A stretch of 10,633 nucleotides of DNA from Methylocystaceae bacterium UBA5192 (GTDB lineage: Bacteria; Pseudomonadota; Alphaproteobacteria; Rhizobiales; Beijerinckiaceae), in NCBI GenBank assembly GCA_002412985.1, contig DHWC01000124.1, positions 39,363 to 49,995 on the forward strand. The letters run 5' to 3'. Positions within the stretch are counted from its first letter, which is position 1; every line of letters begins with the position of its first letter. A program made the translations under genes and the position numbers. Below, piece by piece: positions 7,111-10,633 of the stretch. Below the pieces are notes generated by a model. It worked only from the letters and a program-made list of their open reading frames with translations. It was not told the origin of the DNA and searched no databases.

Positions 7111-7383
7111 GGGTAACAATCCTACTTCGCTAGCGTTACAGCATCTACCGCCTGACAAAGAAGTTTTTCTGTCTTCTCCAAGCGCGTCAGGAATTAGATT
7201 AGACTAAAAAATATTGCGGCGCAATAAAATTTGTGCACTGCAATAATTTCAACCATTTCTGCCTCAGCTGAGTGTCCTGTCCCACTCTGGACCGTTAGCC
7301 CGTGCAAGGTTAAATTCTTCCTCGATTTTTGTCCTAGACCCAATCATCAGTTTTAGGGCGGTGAATGACGAGGGTAAAAAGCC
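7111..7383. promoter_or_regulatory. Divergent control region between phasin and PAS-protein genes
   Basis: This 273-base gap must hold promoters for both directions. It contains the paired TGC-N3-GCA elements (listed separately), a perfect 10-bp palindrome CTCAGCTGAG at 7263-7272, and an inverted repeat CCTGAC (7151-7156) / GTCAGG (7186-7191) enclosing a smaller one, AGAAG (7159-7163) / CTTCT (7173-7177), that would fold in the phasin 5' leader. On the minus strand, TCTAAT (7203 to 7198) is a plausible phasin -10, but its spacing to TTGCGC (7224 to 7219) is only 15 bases, so the promoter call is uncertain. No convincing promoter for the PAS gene was found. Confidence 0.5.
7213..7244. promoter_or_regulatory. 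Two TGC-N3-GCA elements, candidate PhaR operators
   Basis: ATTGCGGCGCAAT at 7213-7225 is a perfect 13-bp palindrome with TGC-GGC-GCA at its core. A second TGC-ACT-GCA lies at 7234-7242. Their centres (7219 and 7238) are 19 bp apart, about two helical turns. PhaR proteins of Paracoccus and Rhodobacter are described as binding TGC-rich dyads of the CTGC-N3/4-GCAG kind upstream of phasin genes; this comes from general knowledge, and the flanking bases differ here. The elements sit 109-128 bases upstream of the phasin ATG, overlapping or adjoining the AT-rich stretch where its promoter should lie. They could also act on the divergent PAS gene. Confidence 0.5.
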
Positions 7384-9459
7384 ATGACCGGCGAAAGCAC
7401 AAAACTAGGCCAGCCGTCATCGGCGGACCTGGCCTTGCGCGCTCAACTACATGATCGTCATGGGGTTGAAACGGTCCGGTTCATTTGGCAGGCAGATTCT
7501 TCAGGTCGCTTAATAAAATTAAGTCCAGAATTGGAAAAGATTACAGAAAGGCCTGCCGCTAGTTTTCTGGGTCAGCCGATCAGTCAATTTATACAAACGC
7601 AAGGCTGCCCATTTGATCTAACGCTGCGGTCTCAAGTCTCGTTGACAGGGATTCCTGCTGTCTGGCCGCTCGCGAGCGCAGAAGCATGGGTCCCCGCTTC
7701 CTTGGGACTTGTCCGAAACATTGACTCCAAGGGCGTCCCGTTAGGCGTTAACGGCTTTGGTCTGTTACATCTTAACCAAGCCTTTATTCAGCAGGACCTG
7801 AAATTAACGCGTCGCGAAACGTCACATGAAATAACCCCCGCTCCCGCTCAAGCTTCCCTCGCAAATGTAATTCCATTGCGACGCCTATCAAAATTACAGC
7901 ATCATAATCCAGTGCAAGAAAGCGTTTTGTCTGAGACTGAACTCTCGGCATTCAATGAAATCGCGCGCGCGCTCACAGATGATGAATTTCTTGAAGAAAA
8001 AAAGACGCTGTTCTCGCCACCGCCTTCTCTCGACAAAAGCGCGGTGTCAGATAGGGGTAGCATTGAGCTTGCGAGTTTGTTGGATCGCCTCCCCCTTGGG
8101 GTCATAGTTTCGCGCAGAAAAGAGCTGCTTTTTGCTAATAATTTTTTATTGAAGGAATTCGGCTATAAGGATATCTCCGCACTGATAAAGGATGGAGGTC
8201 TGACGAGAGTATTTGGCGCTTATGATCCAGATAATTTGATCAATACGCCTAAATTTATTAAAGGAGATTTAGAAGCGAGTGGGTTGATAGCTGACTGGGG
8301 TGGCGCTGCAGCAACCATCATTTTTATTTTTAAAACATTTCCTGAAATAGACCATAATATGCATCATAGAGATGCTGTAATGAAAGAGGCGCATGCAGCG
8401 CCAATTTGTGTGGAACATTATTCTACGAATTCACAAAATAACTTTTCTAATGAAATTGCTGCAGTCATTTCGGCAGACGGACGAATTGAACACGTTACAA
8501 CGCGCTTCTCAGAACTTTTTGTTGGCGAGAAGGTCTCTGATTTAGAGGGTTATTATTCTCCGTTCTTCAAGTCAGAGACGCAAGAAGCCATAAGCCGCGC
8601 CATTGATCGAATTCGGGGAGGCGCCAAGGAGACCCTGGAGCTTATTTGCAGCGATGATGCAGAAAAATTTGAAGCATTACTGAGTTGTACGCCGCAGGCT
8701 TTAGGCAAAATAAATATCTCATTGAGGCATAATATCCAACAATTGCCTCCTGTGAGATCTGATAATAAGGGTTTGGATAATCATGCGTCTGGCGATCTGT
8801 TAAGTCTGCTTCAATCAATTTTAGCTCAAAAAGAAGAATTATTTATGGAGAGATTTGGCTCTCTCGATTGCGAATCAAATAATCAAAAGATTAGAAATAT
8901 TCGTGGCTCAATCTTGCAGACTCTCTCAAGCATTGATGATTATCTGCAATCATCTCAATCTCAAGCAAGAATCGATGACTTTGTTCTTTCAAACGTTGAA
9001 ATTAATGAACTTATAGCTGAATGCGTTGCGCTGACACAGTCTCTTGCGAGACAGAAAAAGGTCGTCATGCGGTTGGCGCTTGTCTCAGAGTCTTTTTTCA
9101 TCCGTTTGCACGTTCCCTCATTGCGGCGCGCTTTATTGAAAATTCTCACCAATGCTGTGCAATTCAATTTGCCTGGAGGACAGGTTATCGTTTCAACAGC
9201 TATCTCAAATCATCAAACCATTAGCATAAAAATTAAAGACACAGGCGTTGGTATGTCGGAAGATGAAGTAACGACAGCGCTAGATTCCCTGAATAGATCA
9301 AATGAAACTCGGCAACCGTCTGGCCGAAATATTTATTTAACTGACGCAGAAAAACTAATTGCACAAACCTTCGCTTCGTTTTCAATTACTAGCGAAAAAA
9401 AACAGGGAACTTTGATTACAATCGATTTTCCCTTATCTAATTTATCTGCTGCGGAATAG
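7384..9459 (+). CDS. Three-PAS protein with degenerate histidine-kinase module
   Basis: The 691-residue protein has no membrane helix or signal peptide, so it is probably cytoplasmic. PAS-like domains are seen at about 30-135 (starts FIWQADSSGRL), 227-320 (LPLGVIVSRRKELLFAN) and 354-450 (AAVISADGRIEHV). A dimerisation-like helical pair follows (about 470-535), then an HATPase-type domain (about 576-685) with an N box (ILTNAVQFN, Asn590) and G1 box (DTGVGM, 619-624). ERFGSL at 489-494 resembles the ERFGPL that follows the H box in PdhS-type alphaproteobacterial kinases. However, no histidine occurs between 468 and 575 and no H-E-x-R-T-P motif exists. The G2 loop (Gly-x-Gly-Leu-Gly) is also missing, replaced near 645-652. 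It is therefore probably a pseudo-kinase that may still bind ATP. GAGGG lies about nine bases before the ATG. It is divergent from the phasins and convergent with phaR, suggesting a storage-linked role. Confidence 0.82.
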   Translation: MTGESTKLGQPSSADLALRAQLHDRHGVETVRFIWQADSSGRLIKLSPELEKITERPAASFLGQPISQFIQTQGCPFDLTLRSQVSLTGIPAVWPLASAEAWVPASLGLVRNIDSKGVPLGVNGFGLLHLNQAFIQQDLKLTRRETSHEITPAPAQASLANVIPLRRLSKLQHHNPVQESVLSETELSAFNEIARALTDDEFLEEKKTLFSPPPSLDKSAVSDRGSIELASLLDRLPLGVIVSRRKELLFANNFLLKEFGYKDISALIKDGGLTRVFGAYDPDNLINTPKFIKGDLEASGLIADWGGAAATIIFIFKTFPEIDHNMHHRDAVMKEAHAAPICVEHYSTNSQNNFSNEIAAVISADGRIEHVTTRFSELFVGEKVSDLEGYYSPFFKSETQEAISRAIDRIRGGAKETLELICSDDAEKFEALLSCTPQALGKINISLRHNIQQLPPVRSDNKGLDNHASGDLLSLLQSILAQKEELFMERFGSLDCESNNQKIRNIRGSILQTLSSIDDYLQSSQSQARIDDFVLSNVEINELIAECVALTQSLARQKKVVMRLALVSESFFIRLHVPSLRRALLKILTNAVQFNLPGGQVIVSTAISNHQTISIKIKDTGVGMSEDEVTTALDSLNRSNETRQPSGRNIYLTDAEKLIAQTFASFSITSEKKQGTLITIDFPLSNLSAAE

Positions 9460-9578
9460 GGCTTGGCGAGGAGAATGTAATAGAACTTATCTCAATATAA
9501 GCGGCTGAATTTTAAGTTTGAATAATAATTTAAGTTAAAATTAAATCTTCTCGGCTGCGATAAACTCTGCTCTTAACC
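9460..9578. other. AT-rich convergent gap between the PAS-protein and phaR genes
   Basis: This gap contains a long AT-rich inverted repeat, AATTTTAA (9508-9515) and TTAAAATT (9535-9542) with a 19-base loop. It overlaps a direct repeat TTTAAGTT (9511-9518 and 9529-9536). No GC-rich stem with T-tract was found, so a canonical intrinsic terminator is absent. The inverted repeat could weakly end transcription from both sides or simply reflect base composition. No small gene is supported here. Confidence 0.35.
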
Positions 9579-10193
9579 TTATGTGCGTGTCAGATTATCG
9601 ATCTTTTTATTGAGTTCATTAAGCTGACGTTTAAGATCATCCACTTCCCCAGCGCCGCCTGTGCGCTTGTCTTCCGTTTCTTGAGATGAGAGATCGGCGT
9701 TTCCTGCTTCGGTGACGGCGCCAAAGGGATTAAACATTGTCAGCGCTTGGCGAAACACAGCCATATTTTTTCGAGTTTGCTCTTCAATAGATTGAAATGC
9801 TTGCCGCGTTGGTTCGGTGAACGGACCAGAACCCAGAGCGCTTGTAAATTGATCTCTAAATTTTTGTTGTTCTTTGGTCAGTTTGTCGATTGAAAATTCG
9901 AGATAACTTGGAACAAGCATCTGCATTGAGTCGCCGTAGAAACGGATCAACTGGCGTAAGAAAGCGATAGGTAAGAGGCCTTGGCCATCTTTGCCCTCTT
10001 GCTCGAAGATAATCTGAGTAAGCACGGGCCTCGTGATGTCCTCGCCGGTTTTTGCATCGCAGACGATAAAGTCTTCTCCGCGTTTTACCATAGCGGCGAG
10101 GTCCTCCAGCGTCACGTAAGTGCTTGTTCCCGTGTCATAGAGACGCCGATTAGCGTATTTCTTGATTGTCGTCGGCTTTTTTTCAGTGGCCAT
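9579..10193 (-). CDS. phaR: PHB-responsive transcriptional repressor PhaR
   Basis: The 204-residue protein carries the highly conserved PhaR N-terminal DNA-binding domain: IKKYANRRLYDT at 10-21, followed by STYVTLEDLA, and DITRPVLTQIIFEQE at 52-66. The PHB-accumulation regulatory region continues at about 71-112 (LLPIAFLRQLIRFYGDSM and a YLEFSIDKL segment). The C-terminal part is variable, ending in a heptad-like coiled coil at about 184-203. PhaR binds PHB directly: without polymer it represses phasin genes and often its own gene, and growing granules titrate it away. The ATG at 10191-10193 has GAGG about eight bases upstream. The gene is divergent from phaA and lies convergent with the PAS-protein gene. 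The frame is complete with no sign of damage. Confidence 0.96.
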   Translation of the reverse strand: MATEKKPTTIKKYANRRLYDTGTSTYVTLEDLAAMVKRGEDFIVCDAKTGEDITRPVLTQIIFEQEGKDGQGLLPIAFLRQLIRFYGDSMQMLVPSYLEFSIDKLTKEQQKFRDQFTSALGSGPFTEPTRQAFQSIEEQTRKNMAVFRQALTMFNPFGAVTEAGNADLSSQETEDKRTGGAGEVDDLKRQLNELNKKIDNLTRT

Positions 10194-10446
10194 GCGTTCG
10201 CCTCATAATCCCGGCCCGCTGGCCTCGCGCCAGAAAGAATATCAGACCGCGCTGCAGCAAAGATACGCGCAAATGGGCGCCTGCGGCAATATTATCTTGC
10301 GAGATGGCTTTCGTTTATCAAGAATTCCGTGCAAAACCACTCATGGCTTGACTTAGGCAAGGCGGCAATGCTGAAGAAAGTCCGTTTCTGCGCGGATCAT
10401 CGGCGTTTGGGGCGATATTTAAAGACACTTTTAAAGGGAGATCGAT
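10194..10446. promoter_or_regulatory. Divergent phaR/phaA control region
   Basis: This 253-base gap should drive phaR leftward and phaA rightward. For phaR, TTGATA (10321 to 10316) and GATAAT (10296 to 10291) on the minus strand are separated by 19 bases, slightly long. Just downstream lie TGC-G-GCA (10282-10288) and TGC-A-GCA (10253-10259), shorter-spaced relatives of the TGC elements near the phasin gene, which would suit autorepression by PhaR. No clear promoter for phaA was found; its ribosome-binding site is GGGAG, about six bases before the ATG at 10447. No small gene is supported. Confidence 0.4.
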
Positions 10447-10633
10447 ATGACGACCGACATCGTGATCGTTTCCGCGGCGCGCACCGCCGTTGGATCGTTC
10501 AACGGAGCCTTCGGCGCGGTTCCGGCTCACGAGCTCGGCGCTGTCGCGATTAAGGCGGCTCTTGACCGCGCTAAACTTGATGCCAGCGCGGTTGATGAAG
10601 TTATTCTTGGTCAGGTGCTGACCGCCGCTCAAG
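10447..10633 (+). CDS. phaA: Acetyl-CoA acetyltransferase (beta-ketothiolase), N-terminal part
   Basis: The gene is partial, cut by the right edge after 62 codons. The start MTTDIVIVSAARTAVGSF, then GAVPAHELGAVAIKAAL and VDEVILGQVLTA, is the standard N-terminus of biosynthetic thiolases. The enzyme condenses two acetyl-CoA to acetoacetyl-CoA, the first step of PHB synthesis. The active-site cysteine (near residue 88-90 in the family) and the C-terminal catalytic residues are outside the window. The ATG at 10447 has a good GGGAG upstream. Its codons are strongly G/C-ending: the first 60 bases hold 37 G+C, against 20 of 60 in a stretch of the PAS-protein gene (8821-8880), which fits high expression. 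Divergence from phaR supports phaA over a fatty-acid-degradation thiolase. A phaB gene would be expected next. Confidence 0.93.
   Translation, partial: MTTDIVIVSAARTAVGSFNGAFGAVPAHELGAVAIKAALDRAKLDASAVDEVILGQVLTAAQ

Noticed and set aside
7111..7158. Longer phasin start at the in-frame ATG at 7158.
   Set aside because: The extra 16 residues do not resemble phasins, and the ATG at 7110 has its own AGGA and begins a typical phasin N-terminus.
10344..10359. Sigma-54-like TGGC-N8-GGCA upstream of phaA, with GG-N10-GC spacing.
   Set aside because: The -12 half lacks the usual TTGC, the -24 half matches only in part, and no activator sites or sigma-54 context are seen; a chance match is likely.

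Overview
The window looks like chromosomal DNA of an alphaproteobacterium, most likely Hyphomicrobiales (Rhizobiales). The evidence is the style of the proteins: a PhaR / phasin / PhaA polyhydroxybutyrate (PHB) set, a PAS-rich protein resembling the PdhS/DivL-like sensor kinases, and a dipeptide epimerase of the alphaproteobacterial kind. Genus cannot be set from this stretch. A methylotroph relative is possible but not shown. Genes are dense, no intergenic gap exceeds 300 bases, and I see no tRNA, rRNA, insertion sequence, prophage or CRISPR array.

Layout. (1) 1-440, +: C-terminal part of a dipeptide epimerase that enters from the left edge. (2) 461-3686, -: phosphoenolpyruvate carboxylase (ppc) followed by a small single-domain rhodanese with a GTG start, probably one transcript. 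(3) 3687-3908: divergent promoter region with a 7-bp-arm inverted repeat just ahead of ppc. (4) 3909-6228, +: a small unrecognised membrane protein overlapping bioB by ATGA, then biotin synthase, then shikimate dehydrogenase (aroE) 20 bases later. This is probably one operon. (5) 6246-7110, -: two phasin genes in tandem, the second with an unusual polar N-terminal half. (6) 7111-7383: divergent control region holding two TGC-N3-GCA elements 19 bp apart, which I propose as PhaR operators. (7) 7384-9459, +: a soluble three-PAS protein with a histidine-kinase-like C-terminus that lacks the phosphoacceptor histidine and the G2 box. (8) 9579-10193, -: phaR, the PHB-responsive repressor. (9) 10194-10446: divergent phaR/phaA control region. 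(10) 10447 to the right edge, +: start of phaA (acetyl-CoA acetyltransferase).

How it fits together. The right third is a carbon-storage locus: PhaA makes the acetoacetyl-CoA precursor of PHB, phasins coat the granule, and PhaR is expected to repress phasin genes until it is titrated onto the polymer. The PAS/pseudo-kinase gene lies inside this locus, sharing its promoter region with the phasins and facing phaR. That makes it a candidate, still undemonstrated, for a PHB-linked sensor that signals without its own phosphotransfer. The left and middle parts are central metabolism (anaplerotic carbon fixation onto PEP, biotin, shikimate) with no obvious mechanistic link to the PHB genes beyond shared acetyl-CoA/oxaloacetate economy.
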